From contig NZ_BCNT01000009.1 of NCBI RefSeq assembly GCF_001544075.1, positions 95,338-159,337 of the forward strand: 64,000 nt of DNA. The letters are read 5' to 3'. A program made the translations under genes and the position numbers. Positions 34,537 to 41,893 of this stretch are shown piece after piece. The number at the start of each line of letters is the position of its first letter. Positions within the stretch are counted from its first letter, which is position 1. The notes beneath the pieces were generated by a model, which worked only from the letters and a program-made list of their open reading frames with translations, did no database searches and was not told the origin of the DNA. This stretch comes from Comamonas terrae (GTDB lineage Bacteria > Pseudomonadota > Gammaproteobacteria > Burkholderiales > Burkholderiaceae_C).

Positions 34537-35480
34537 TGAATGCGAGCCTGCGCCAATTGCGTGCCTTCGTCGCGGTCGCTGAAAGCAGCAGCTTCAGCCG
34601 CGCCGCCGACCTGCTGGCCCTGACCCAGCCGGCCGTGAGCCGCAATGTGACCGAGCTGGAGCAGGCGCTGGGCGTGCAGCTGCTGCACCGCACCACGCGC
34701 GAGGTGGAGCTGACCGAGGCCGGACGGCTGCTGTATGCCAATGTGACGCGCGTGCTGGAGGACCTGGATGCCTGCCTGCTGGAAGTGCAGGGCCTGGCCA
34801 CGCAGCGCAAGGGCCGCGTCAGCGTGGCCAGCAGCCCCACGCTGTCGGCCAATCTGATGCCGCAGTGCATTGCGCGCTGCAGGCAGCAGGCGCCGGGCGT
34901 GAACCTCAAGCTGCTGGACCGCGTCCAGAGCGATGTGCTGCAGAGCGTGCGCAGCGGGGAGGTGGACTTCGGCGTGGTCATCGATCCTTCGGAAAAGCAG
35001 GATCTGCATGCCCAGACGATCCTGACCGAGCCGTTCTGCTTGGTCTGCCTGTCCTCGCATCCGCTGGCGCAGCGCAAGGAAGTGCACTGGGCCGAGCTGG
35101 CCGGCGCCTCGCTGGTGCTGCTCGACCATGCCTCGGGCAGCCGGCGCCTGATCGATGCGGCGCTGCAGGCCCATGGCGCCACGGCTTCGGTGGTGCAGGA
35201 CGTGGGCCACACGGCCACGATCTACAGCATGGTGGAACAGGGGCTGGGGCTGAGCGTGGTGCCGCAGCTGGCAATTCCCGCGGCCTGGAAAAAGCAGGCC
35301 GCCACGCCGGCCGGAGACAGCCAGGCAAGCTCCTCGCCCGTGCTGGTCAGCCGCAAGCTCGTGCCGCAGGTGCAGCGCGGCATCATGCTGGTGCGCCGCC
35401 AGCACCGCGAGCTGTCTCCCGTGGCGCACATGGTCTGGGACCTGATTGCCGAGGAGGCGCGGCGCAGGCTGGAAGGCTAG
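34536..35480 (+). CDS. LysR-family regulator divergent from the SBF-like transporter
   Basis: A 314-residue LysR protein with helix-turn-helix LRQLRAFVAVAESSSFSRAADLLALTQPAVSRNVTELEQALG and effector-domain motifs GRVSVASSPTLSANLMPQCI, VDFGVVIDPSEKQDL and MVEQGLGLSVVPQLAIPA. Length normal. There is no Shine-Dalgarno before the ATG; see the -10-like box 9 bases upstream. Its likely target is the divergent transporter gene, on positional grounds. Confidence 0.88.
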   Translation: MNASLRQLRAFVAVAESSSFSRAADLLALTQPAVSRNVTELEQALGVQLLHRTTREVELTEAGRLLYANVTRVLEDLDACLLEVQGLATQRKGRVSVASSPTLSANLMPQCIARCRQQAPGVNLKLLDRVQSDVLQSVRSGEVDFGVVIDPSEKQDLHAQTILTEPFCLVCLSSHPLAQRKEVHWAELAGASLVLLDHASGSRRLIDAALQAHGATASVVQDVGHTATIYSMVEQGLGLSVVPQLAIPAAWKKQAATPAGDSQASSSPVLVSRKLVPQVQRGIMLVRRQHRELSPVAHMVWDLIAEEARRRLEG

Positions 35481-35490
35481 GGCCGCCCGT

Positions 35491-35796
35491 TCAGGGGCGC
35501 AGCACGATGCGCGAGTCGATCACCAGGCCCTGGGGCTGGGGCGCCACATAGACGGGCTGGGGCGGCGCCACATACACGGGCGCGGCCTGGTAGACCACGG
35601 GACGGTCCTTGCACTTGCGCTTTTCCTTGTATTCGCCATTGCCCTTCCACTTGCGCTCGACCTTGCACTGGCCGTCCCAGTACTCTTCCTTGTAGTCGCG
35701 CTTGTGATGGTGGTGGTCATGGGCCTGGCTGGCCGATGGCGCGAGCGCGAACGCGGCGGGGATGCAGAGGGAGAGGAGGGCGAGAATTCGCTTCAT
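35491..35796 (-). CDS. Periplasmic His-rich and YVAP-repeat protein
   Basis: A 101-residue exported protein: signal peptide MKRILALLSLCIPAAFALAPSASQA, a HDHHHHKRDYKEEYWDG segment, a basic middle with two Cys (GQCKVERKWKGNGEYKEKRKCK) and a C-terminal run of VYVAPPQP/VYVAPQPQG repeats. The His cluster could bind divalent metals. I do not recognise a named family. The start at 35796 fits the signal peptide; a longer frame does not. Confidence 0.65.
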   Translation of the reverse strand: MKRILALLSLCIPAAFALAPSASQAHDHHHHKRDYKEEYWDGQCKVERKWKGNGEYKEKRKCKDRPVVYQAAPVYVAPPQPVYVAPQPQGLVIDSRIVLRP

Positions 35797-35918
35797 TGTT
35801 CTATGGAGTGATTCAGGAAACAGCAAGCTTAACGGTTAAGCGCCGCCCAAGCTGTATCAAATCATGTGGGACAGTGGTGCCGGCAGGCGCGGACGGTGCA
35901 GCGGGATTTCAAAAAAGT

Positions 35919-35996
35919 GAGCTGCCAGCGCTTGATATGCAATGGTCTTGATATGAATCCATATTGAAACCAAGCAATGGAAAGCGCTGGCAGCTC
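35919..35996. repeat. Long perfect-arm hairpin (Comamonadaceae-type intergenic repeat)
   Basis: GAGCTGCCAGCGCTT (35919-35933) is the exact complement of AAGCGCTGGCAGCTC (35982-35996). The 48-base loop contains CTTGATATG twice. It lies between the His-rich gene and the stop of the TSUP gene (36021), so it would form at the 3' end of the leftward TSUP transcript. Confidence 0.8.
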
Positions 35997-36020
35997 CTCT
36001 TTCCAGGGCTGCATACCCGG

Positions 36021-36734
36021 TCAAAGCGCCTTGACCAGCAGCACCAGGCCCGAGACCACGGCAAAGATCTGCACGAACAGGCGCATGGCGCGCGCATTGA
36101 TGCGGGTGTGCACATAGCGGCTGGCCACGGCGCCCAGGGCCAGCGCCGGCAGCAGCTGCACGGCCGCGACCAGGTGCGGCGACTGCACCTTGCCCATGAC
36201 GAGCAGCACGGCCAGGGAAATCAGCTCGCCGACCAGAAAGCACAGCGCGATGGTGGCGCGCATCTCGGCCGGCGGGCGGTGCTGGTAGGTCAGCGCCAGC
36301 GGCGGGCCGCCGATGCCGGTGGCGGTTTCGGTGATGCCCGTGACCAGGCCGGCCGACACAAAGGCCGTCAGGCCCGGCGTGAAGGCCGGCATGACCCAGG
36401 TGGCCGCGGCCGCGGCGATGGTGGACAGGCCCACGAACACGGCCAGCGCCTTGGGGCTGAGCACCAGCAGCACGGCCAGGCCGCCGAAGGTGCCGACCAG
36501 GCGCCCGGCGCTGATCCAGGCCGCGCCGCGCTTGTCCAGCGCATGGCGTTCGCGCCAGGCCACATAGGCGTTCAGCGGCAGCATCAGGATCAGCACGCAC
36601 ACGGGCAGCAGGTCGGGCTGCAGCATGGTCAGCACGGGCGCGACGATGAGGGCGAAGCCCAGTCCGCTGGCGCCCTGCACGAAGGAGGCGATGATGACCA
36701 CGGCCGCCGTGATGAAGAGGTGTTCCAGGCTCAT
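36021..36734 (-). CDS. TSUP-family (TauE/SafE) membrane transporter
   Basis: A 237-residue protein with about eight helices and the two TSUP repeat signatures: VVIIASFVQGASGLGFALIVAPVLTML and VSAGLVTGITETATGIGGPPLALTYQHRPP. The family exports or imports sulphur-containing or other small organic anions. It starts in an ATGA overlap with the amidohydrolase stop, so it belongs to the permease-amidohydrolase operon; it may export a product of that pathway, which is inference. Confidence 0.88.
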   Translation of the reverse strand: MSLEHLFITAAVVIIASFVQGASGLGFALIVAPVLTMLQPDLLPVCVLILMLPLNAYVAWRERHALDKRGAAWISAGRLVGTFGGLAVLLVLSPKALAVFVGLSTIAAAAATWVMPAFTPGLTAFVSAGLVTGITETATGIGGPPLALTYQHRPPAEMRATIALCFLVGELISLAVLLVMGKVQSPHLVAAVQLLPALALGAVASRYVHTRINARAMRLFVQIFAVVSGLVLLVKAL

Positions 36735-38167
36735 CGCAGATCGCTCCGCGCCGGGTACACGCTGCTGCCGGCCAGCACGCGGCGGCGGTGCTCGCCAGCC
36801 GTGGGGTGCAGGCGCTGGATGGGCGCCCGGGCGATGGCGGCATGGGCCTTGTCGGCCACCTGGCGCATGAGCGCGCGCGCATCCCAGTCCACGGGCCAGC
36901 CCTTGAAAAGCCTCAGCCTGCCGCCGACGAAGCTGGCCACGATCTGGTCGCGCTGGGCCAGGCGCACCAGGTCCCAGGTCAGGTCCACACTGGTGCACAG
37001 CTCGGGCGTGTCCACATCCACGATCAGGAAGTCGGCCTGTTTGTCCGCGGCGATCTCGCCGATGCGCCCGCCCAGGCCGATGGCGCGTGCGCCCTCATGC
37101 GTGGCATGGTCCAGCCAGGTCCAGCCGCCGCCGCTCGATGTGTCTCCGATCTGCATGGCGAAAGCATACTTTTGCGCGGCCTCGGCAGCATCCAGCAGGC
37201 GGAAGGCGTCGCTGCGCGTCGAGTCGGTGCCCAGCGCAAAGCGTATGCCCATGGCCGCCATCAGCGTGGCCGGCGCCACGGCATTGCCCTTCCAGGCACT
37301 GGCCACGGGGTTGTAGCTCACGGCCGTGTCCGTGCTCTTGAGCAGCAGCAGCTCGGCCGGCGTGACCATGGTGCCGTGGGCGATCAGGGTCTGCGGGCCC
37401 AGCGCGCCCACGCTTGCCAGGTGCTCCAGCGGGCGCATGCCGCGCGCGACCACCGAGCGCTCCACCGAGGCTAGGTGCTCGTTCACATGGGTCTGGAAGA
37501 TGATGCCGGCCTCGGCGCACAGGCGCGTCACCGTGGCCAGCATGGCGTCGCTGGCGGCCTCGGGAATCGAGATCGCCAGCGAGGGATGGACCAGCGCATG
37601 CGTGCCGTAGTCGGCCATGAAGCGCTGGGCCTGGGCCAGGATGGCCTCGCGCTGCCCGGGCGTGCTCTGGTTGCCGCCGTCGTTGCAGATGATGCCCAGC
37701 ACGCAGCGCAGGCCGGCCTCGGCCGTGGCGCTGGCGACGGCGCCGATCTCGCCCTTGGCGCGCGTGCCCGCGTCGCAGACCGTGGTGAAGCCGCCGCGCA
37801 GCGACTCCAGCGCCGCCAGCTTGGCGCTCTGGTGGACGAACTCGTCGTCCAGGCTGGATTCCAGCGGCACCCAGACGCGGCGGAAGATCTCGGAAGGCTC
37901 GCCATAGGCCAGCGACTTGCCGAAGGACTGGGTGAGGTGGTGGTGGCCGTCGATCATGCCCGGCATGACCAGCTTGCCGGGCAGGGCCAGCGCCGGAATA
38001 GGGGCGTAGCGCGCGTCGAGCAGCGCGCGCGGGCCCACGTCCCTGAACCGGCCGTCCTCCACGAGCACGGCATGGTCGGTGGCCAGGCCGCTCTTGAGCA
38101 GCACATATTGGGGGTGCAGCAGCAGGGTGTCGGCCTGTAGCTGCGAGGCATGTAGTTCTGTATGCAT
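36731..38167 (-). CDS. Metal-dependent amidohydrolase (deaminase/chlorohydrolase group)
   Basis: A 478-residue cytoplasmic enzyme of the amidohydrolase superfamily. Metal ligands are visible as His75 and His77 in PGMIDGHHHLTQS, a His in HVNEHLASVE and Asp in RFALGTDSTRSDAF. This group includes guanine deaminase, cytosine deaminase-like and s-triazine hydrolases. With a nucleobase-type permease upstream in the same operon, the substrate is probably a purine, pyrimidine or related ring. The stop overlaps the TSUP start. Exact reaction cannot be read. Confidence 0.85.
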   Translation of the reverse strand: MHTELHASQLQADTLLLHPQYVLLKSGLATDHAVLVEDGRFRDVGPRALLDARYAPIPALALPGKLVMPGMIDGHHHLTQSFGKSLAYGEPSEIFRRVWVPLESSLDDEFVHQSAKLAALESLRGGFTTVCDAGTRAKGEIGAVASATAEAGLRCVLGIICNDGGNQSTPGQREAILAQAQRFMADYGTHALVHPSLAISIPEAASDAMLATVTRLCAEAGIIFQTHVNEHLASVERSVVARGMRPLEHLASVGALGPQTLIAHGTMVTPAELLLLKSTDTAVSYNPVASAWKGNAVAPATLMAAMGIRFALGTDSTRSDAFRLLDAAEAAQKYAFAMQIGDTSSGGGWTWLDHATHEGARAIGLGGRIGEIAADKQADFLIVDVDTPELCTSVDLTWDLVRLAQRDQIVASFVGGRLRLFKGWPVDWDARALMRQVADKAHAAIARAPIQRLHPTAGEHRRRVLAGSSVYPARSDLR

Positions 38168-38203
38168 GGGATTCTCGGATGCCGCCCCTCGGGGCGGCGG
38201 TTC

Positions 38204-39607
38204 TCAATGGTTGGGGGCGGCGCCGGGCCGGACGGCGGGCGTGGCCGCCGTGGCTGCAGCCGCTGCCTGGGCCGGCGCGGCATGGGGGCGCCAGATCTGG
38301 AAGACCAGGTTCAGCACCACGGCCGTCATCGCGCCCATGGCCAGGCCGTTGCCCAGGATGGGCTGCAGCGCTTTCGGGAACTGGCTGTAGATGCCGGGAA
38401 CGAGAATGGGCAGCAGCCCCATGGTGAGGGCGCCGGCCAGCACGTACATGTTGCTGCGCTCGTGCAGGTCCACCTTGCGCAGGATGTCGATGCCGATGGT
38501 GCCGATGATGGCAAACACCACCAGCGCCGTGCCGCTGACCACCGAGGCCGGGATGGCGTTGGCAAAGCGGCCCAGCGGCGCCAGCAGCGCCACGACGATC
38601 AGCAGCGCCCCGGCCACGGCCGTCACATAGCGCGAACGCACCTGGGTGGCGCGCACGATGCCGATGTTCTCGCCGCTGGTGATGATCATCGAGGTGCCGA
38701 AGAAGCCGCCGAGCAGCGACATGACGGCGTCGCCGCGGATGGTGCGCGGCACCAGCGCGCAGGGTTCTTCCTTGCTGCCCACGATCTCGGCCACGGCCAT
38801 GGTCTGGCCCGTGGCCTCCACCATGGAGATCACGCTGAACACCAGCAGCGGCACGGTGGCCGCCAGATCGAAGGTGGGCATGCCGAAGGGCAGCAGCGTG
38901 GGCAGGCTGAACAGGGGGCCGTTGGCCACGGCGCTCATGTCCAGCTGGCCCAGCAGCGCGGCCAGCGCCGTGCCGGCAACCAGGCCCAGCAGCACGGAAA
39001 GCTGGCCCAGCATGCCCTTGAGCAGGCGCGCGAACAGCAGCGTGAAGCCGATGGTGGCCAGGGCCAGGCCGATGTGCAGGGGGCTGGCGAAGTCCGGCGT
39101 GCCGGGCTTGCCGGCGATGATGCCGCCATAGACCTTGAGCAGGTTGACGGACACCAGCAGCAGCAGGGTGCCGATCACGATCTTGGGGAAAAAGCGCAGC
39201 AGCCGCGTGAAGACCGGCAGCACCAGGAAATAGAACAGCGCCGTCAGGATCACCGCGCCGCAGGCCGTCTGCAGGTCGCGCTGCTGGGCAATGCCCAGGA
39301 ACATGACGATGGGCGCGCCTCCCGGCACCATCACGAAGGGCAGCCTGGCGCCCAGCCTGGCCGGCCCGAAGGACTGCAGCAGCGAACCCAGGCCGCACAT
39401 CAGGAAGGTGGCGCTGATCAGGTTGACCGTGAGCGCCGTCGAAAGATCCAGCGCCTTGGCCACCAGAAACACCGAGGTGATGGGCACGGCCGCCATGACC
39501 AGCACATGCTGCAGGCCGAACAAAAGCAGCTGGGGCAGCGGCAGAACGGTGTCTACGTCGTGGTGTTCAGAGTCTGTCATGGGCTCAGCTTTTCTGAATG
39601 AAGTCAT
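38204..39607 (-). CDS. NCS2-family nucleobase (uracil/xanthine type) permease
   Basis: About 467 residues, roughly 14 helices, of the nucleobase:cation symporter-2 family: LLLFGLQHVLVMAAVPITSVFLVA at the start, FVMVPGGAPIVMFLG, the substrate-site helix FSVISMVEATGQTMAVAEIVG and FFGTSMIITSGENIGIVRATQVRSRYV. The SENIG-type motif with Glu-Asn typical of purine permeases is present. The ATG at 39607 has GGGAAAG 9 bases upstream; an ATG at 39580 is possible. It is the first gene of the three-gene operon and is divergent from a LacI regulator. Confidence 0.88.
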   Translation of the reverse strand: MTSFRKAEPMTDSEHHDVDTVLPLPQLLLFGLQHVLVMAAVPITSVFLVAKALDLSTALTVNLISATFLMCGLGSLLQSFGPARLGARLPFVMVPGGAPIVMFLGIAQQRDLQTACGAVILTALFYFLVLPVFTRLLRFFPKIVIGTLLLLVSVNLLKVYGGIIAGKPGTPDFASPLHIGLALATIGFTLLFARLLKGMLGQLSVLLGLVAGTALAALLGQLDMSAVANGPLFSLPTLLPFGMPTFDLAATVPLLVFSVISMVEATGQTMAVAEIVGSKEEPCALVPRTIRGDAVMSLLGGFFGTSMIITSGENIGIVRATQVRSRYVTAVAGALLIVVALLAPLGRFANAIPASVVSGTALVVFAIIGTIGIDILRKVDLHERSNMYVLAGALTMGLLPILVPGIYSQFPKALQPILGNGLAMGAMTAVVLNLVFQIWRPHAAPAQAAAAATAATPAVRPGAAPNH

Positions 39608-39622
39608 GGTTGCAGGCTTTCC

Positions 39623-39636
39623 CCAAATCGTTTTGG
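39623..39636. promoter_or_regulatory. LacI-type operator, proximal to the permease gene
   Basis: CCAAATCGTTTTGG differs from a perfect palindrome at one base and matches the operator at 39702. It lies 15 bases upstream of the permease ATG, overlapping its leader, a position suited to repression. The CG centre is the hallmark of LacI/GalR operators. Confidence 0.75.
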
Positions 39637-39701
39637 GTCAAGTCCGAGAAAAACCGCCGACCGTTGCCCGGAAATAGCGCGTCACGGTGGCGGACTGAGG
39701 C

Positions 39702-39715
39702 CCAAAACGTTTTGG
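39702..39715. promoter_or_regulatory. LacI-type operator, perfect palindrome
   Basis: CCAAAACGTTTTGG is a perfect 14-base palindrome with the central CG that LacI/GalR hinge helices require. It lies 66 bases after the first operator and 89 bases before the regulator ATG, so the two sites could support looping or joint control of both divergent promoters. Confidence 0.8.
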
Positions 39716-39804
39716 CTCATGTAAAGTAGTATACGAAAACTTTGTTTTTCCGGATGCGGGTTTTCACTGCGCTTCCGGACCGGTCCACCCAAGGAGCATC
39801 CACC

Positions 39805-40830
39805 ATGGCCGTTTCGCCGCCTTCTCCGCGCGTCACCATCTCCGACGTGGCGCGGCATGCGGGCGTGTCGGTCACCACGGTATCGCATGCGCTCAACGGC
39901 CGCGGCCAGGTGGACCCGGCCACGCGCCGCAAGGTGGAGGAGACCGCGCGCGCGCTGGGCTACCGGCCCAACCGCCATGCCCAGCGCCTGCGCACCGGTG
40001 GCTCGTCCATGATCGCGCTCATGTCTTCCATGCCGTTTGCGGTGGCGGGTGGCCCGTCGCGCCTGGGCTTTCTGATGGAAGTGGCCTCGGTGGCGGCCTC
40101 CTCGGCGCTGGAGCGCGGCATGGCCATGGTGCTGGTGCCGCCGCTGGAGTCCGGCCAGTCGCCGCTGGACATCCTGGACGTGGACGGCGCGCTGATCATC
40201 GAGCCTTCGGCCGACGACCGCCAGCTGGCCGACCTGACGGCCCGCGGCCTGCCCGTGGTCTCCATCGGCCGCCCCGGCGGCGATGCCCATGGCGCCGTGC
40301 CCTATGTGGACCTGCTGTCCGGTCCCACGGTGCAGATGCTGCTGGCCCACCTGCAGGCCCGGGGAGCGCGGCAGATCGCGCTGGTGCTGGGCGCGGCGCA
40401 GCGCACTTCCTATGCCCAGGCGGAGCTGGCCTACCGGCAGATGGTCGATGCCAGCGGCATGGACCATATTGCATTGCGACTGGACGAGGCCCGTGGCGAA
40501 GCCGGCGGCCGCGATGCGGCGCGCCTGCTGCTGGCCGCGCATCCGCAGATCGACGCCTTTCTGGTGCTGGTGGACGTTTTTGCCGTGGGCGTGGCCCAGC
40601 ACCTGCAGCAGGCCGGCCTGCGCGTGCCCGAGGATGTGATGATCGCCACGCGCTACGACGGCATACGGGCCCGCACCTGCGAGCCGCCGCTCACGGCCGT
40701 GAACCTGCACCTGGACCAGGTGGCGCGGCTGGCGATCGACCTGCTGTTCGAGCGGCTGCGCGGCAACGCCGGGCGGCAGGCGGTGCAAAGTCCCATGCCG
40801 GAGCTGGTGGCCCGGGCTTCCACGCGCTGA
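39805..40830 (+). CDS. LacI-family repressor of the nucleobase permease/amidohydrolase operon
   Basis: A 341-residue regulator with the LacI helix-turn-helix and hinge (VTISDVARHAGVSVTTVSHALNG, then KVEETARALGYRPNRHAQRLR) and a periplasmic-binding-protein-like effector domain (ALIIEPSADDRQL, GLPVVSIGRPGG, ARQIALVLGA, YDGIRARTCEPPLTAVNLHLDQVARLAIDLL). AAGGAG 8 bases before the ATG at 39805 sets the start. Divergence from the permease operon and the two palindromes between them make it the likely local regulator; the effector is probably the transported compound. Confidence 0.9.
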   Translation: MAVSPPSPRVTISDVARHAGVSVTTVSHALNGRGQVDPATRRKVEETARALGYRPNRHAQRLRTGGSSMIALMSSMPFAVAGGPSRLGFLMEVASVAASSALERGMAMVLVPPLESGQSPLDILDVDGALIIEPSADDRQLADLTARGLPVVSIGRPGGDAHGAVPYVDLLSGPTVQMLLAHLQARGARQIALVLGAAQRTSYAQAELAYRQMVDASGMDHIALRLDEARGEAGGRDAARLLLAAHPQIDAFLVLVDVFAVGVAQHLQQAGLRVPEDVMIATRYDGIRARTCEPPLTAVNLHLDQVARLAIDLLFERLRGNAGRQAVQSPMPELVARASTR

Positions 40831-40837
40831 GCGAAGG

Positions 40838-41761
40838 TCAGGACCCCACCAACGGGGCGTCGGCCTGCACCTGCGCCAGTTCGCGCAGGTGTTCCACCAG
40901 CCACTGCGCCACCGGCGAAAGGCTGCGCCCCTGCTGCCAGACCACGCCGGCCGAGGAGGGAATGGCCGGGAGCTTGCCCACGGCCAGCGGCTGCAGCGTG
41001 CCCGCGGCCAGCTCCCGCGCCACGGCAGGATAGACGGCGGCCAGCACGGTATTGCTGTTCTGCGTGACCTGCACCAGCGTGGCGACATTGTCGCATTCCA
41101 GGGCCAGCAGTTGCCGCTCGTCCGCCAGGCCCAGCGTCCGGCTCAATGCGCTGCGCACGCTGGCCGGCAGGCGCACGGCGGCCAGCCCGCAGGCATGCAG
41201 CTGCGCGAGGCTGGCCTGCTTGTGCGCGGCCAGCGGATGGCCGGGACGCACGAACATGCCGCCGCGCATGGCCGGCAGCGGATGGATTTCGAGCGCTGCG
41301 CTGGGCGGCAGCTCGCGCGTGTCGGCCACGAAGAACTCGATCTCCCCGGCCTTGAGGCGCTGCAGCAGCTGCTCCCAGTTGCCCACCAGCGCGCGCAGAT
41401 GCACTTGCGGGAATTCGGTGCGCGCTGCCTGCAGCAGGGGGGCCAGCAGGGTTTGCGTAGGCAGGGGCCCGAAGCCGCAGGCCGTGTCGCCCACCTGCCG
41501 GTTGCGAAACAGCTCCACATCGCGCTTGAGGCAGCGGCTGTCGAACACCATGCGCCTTGCGCGCTCCAGCACGAATTCGCCGGCCGGCGTGGGGCGCACT
41601 TCGCCGCTGCCCCGGTCGAAAAGCCGCAGCCCGAACTCTTCCTCGGCCGCCTGGATGCTGCGCGTGAGCGCGGGCTGGCTCAGGTGCAGCTGCTCGGCCG
41701 CGCGCGCGAAGTTGCGCCGGTCGGCCAGGGCCACGATGTGCTGGAGGCGCCGTATGTCCAT
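40838..41761 (-). CDS. LysR-family regulator of the alkylsulfatase gene (SdsB-like)
   Basis: A 307-residue LysR protein: helix-turn-helix IRRLQHIVALADRRNFARAAEQLHLSQPALTRSIQAAEEEFG and effector domain with FRNRQVGDTACGFGPLPTQTLLAPLL and AVRLPASVRSAL. It is divergent from the SdsA-like gene, the same layout as sdsB1/sdsA1 in Pseudomonas aeruginosa, where the LysR protein activates the sulfatase gene in response to alkyl sulfates. Convergent and 7 bases from the LacI gene. Confidence 0.85.
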   Translation of the reverse strand: MDIRRLQHIVALADRRNFARAAEQLHLSQPALTRSIQAAEEEFGLRLFDRGSGEVRPTPAGEFVLERARRMVFDSRCLKRDVELFRNRQVGDTACGFGPLPTQTLLAPLLQAARTEFPQVHLRALVGNWEQLLQRLKAGEIEFFVADTRELPPSAALEIHPLPAMRGGMFVRPGHPLAAHKQASLAQLHACGLAAVRLPASVRSALSRTLGLADERQLLALECDNVATLVQVTQNSNTVLAAVYPAVARELAAGTLQPLAVGKLPAIPSSAGVVWQQGRSLSPVAQWLVEHLRELAQVQADAPLVGS

Positions 41762-41771
41762 GTTCTCCGTG

Positions 41772-41818
41772 CATTGCCATGCAATGAGGGCAATGAATCC
41801 AGTGCATTGAATTTCAAT
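41772..41818. promoter_or_regulatory. Two LysR-type dyads in the divergent sulfatase promoter
   Basis: CATTGCCATGCAATG (41772-41786) has 6-base complementary arms around CAT. ATTGAATTTCAAT (41806-41818) has 6-base arms around T. Their centres are about 33 bases apart, roughly three helical turns, and both lie in the 132-base gap between the LysR and sulfatase starts, as expected for regulator and activation sites. Confidence 0.5.
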
Positions 41819-41893
41819 TCATTATGCATTGGACTCAATTGGCGGCGCTGCCCAGAATGCCTTGCCATGCATCACAAAGCAAGGAGAACGCAC

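Noticed and set aside
40889..41893. Apparent 335-residue N-terminal extension of the alkylsulfatase
   Set aside because: It is antisense to the intact LysR gene, while AAGGAG and a lipoprotein signal mark the true start at 41894.
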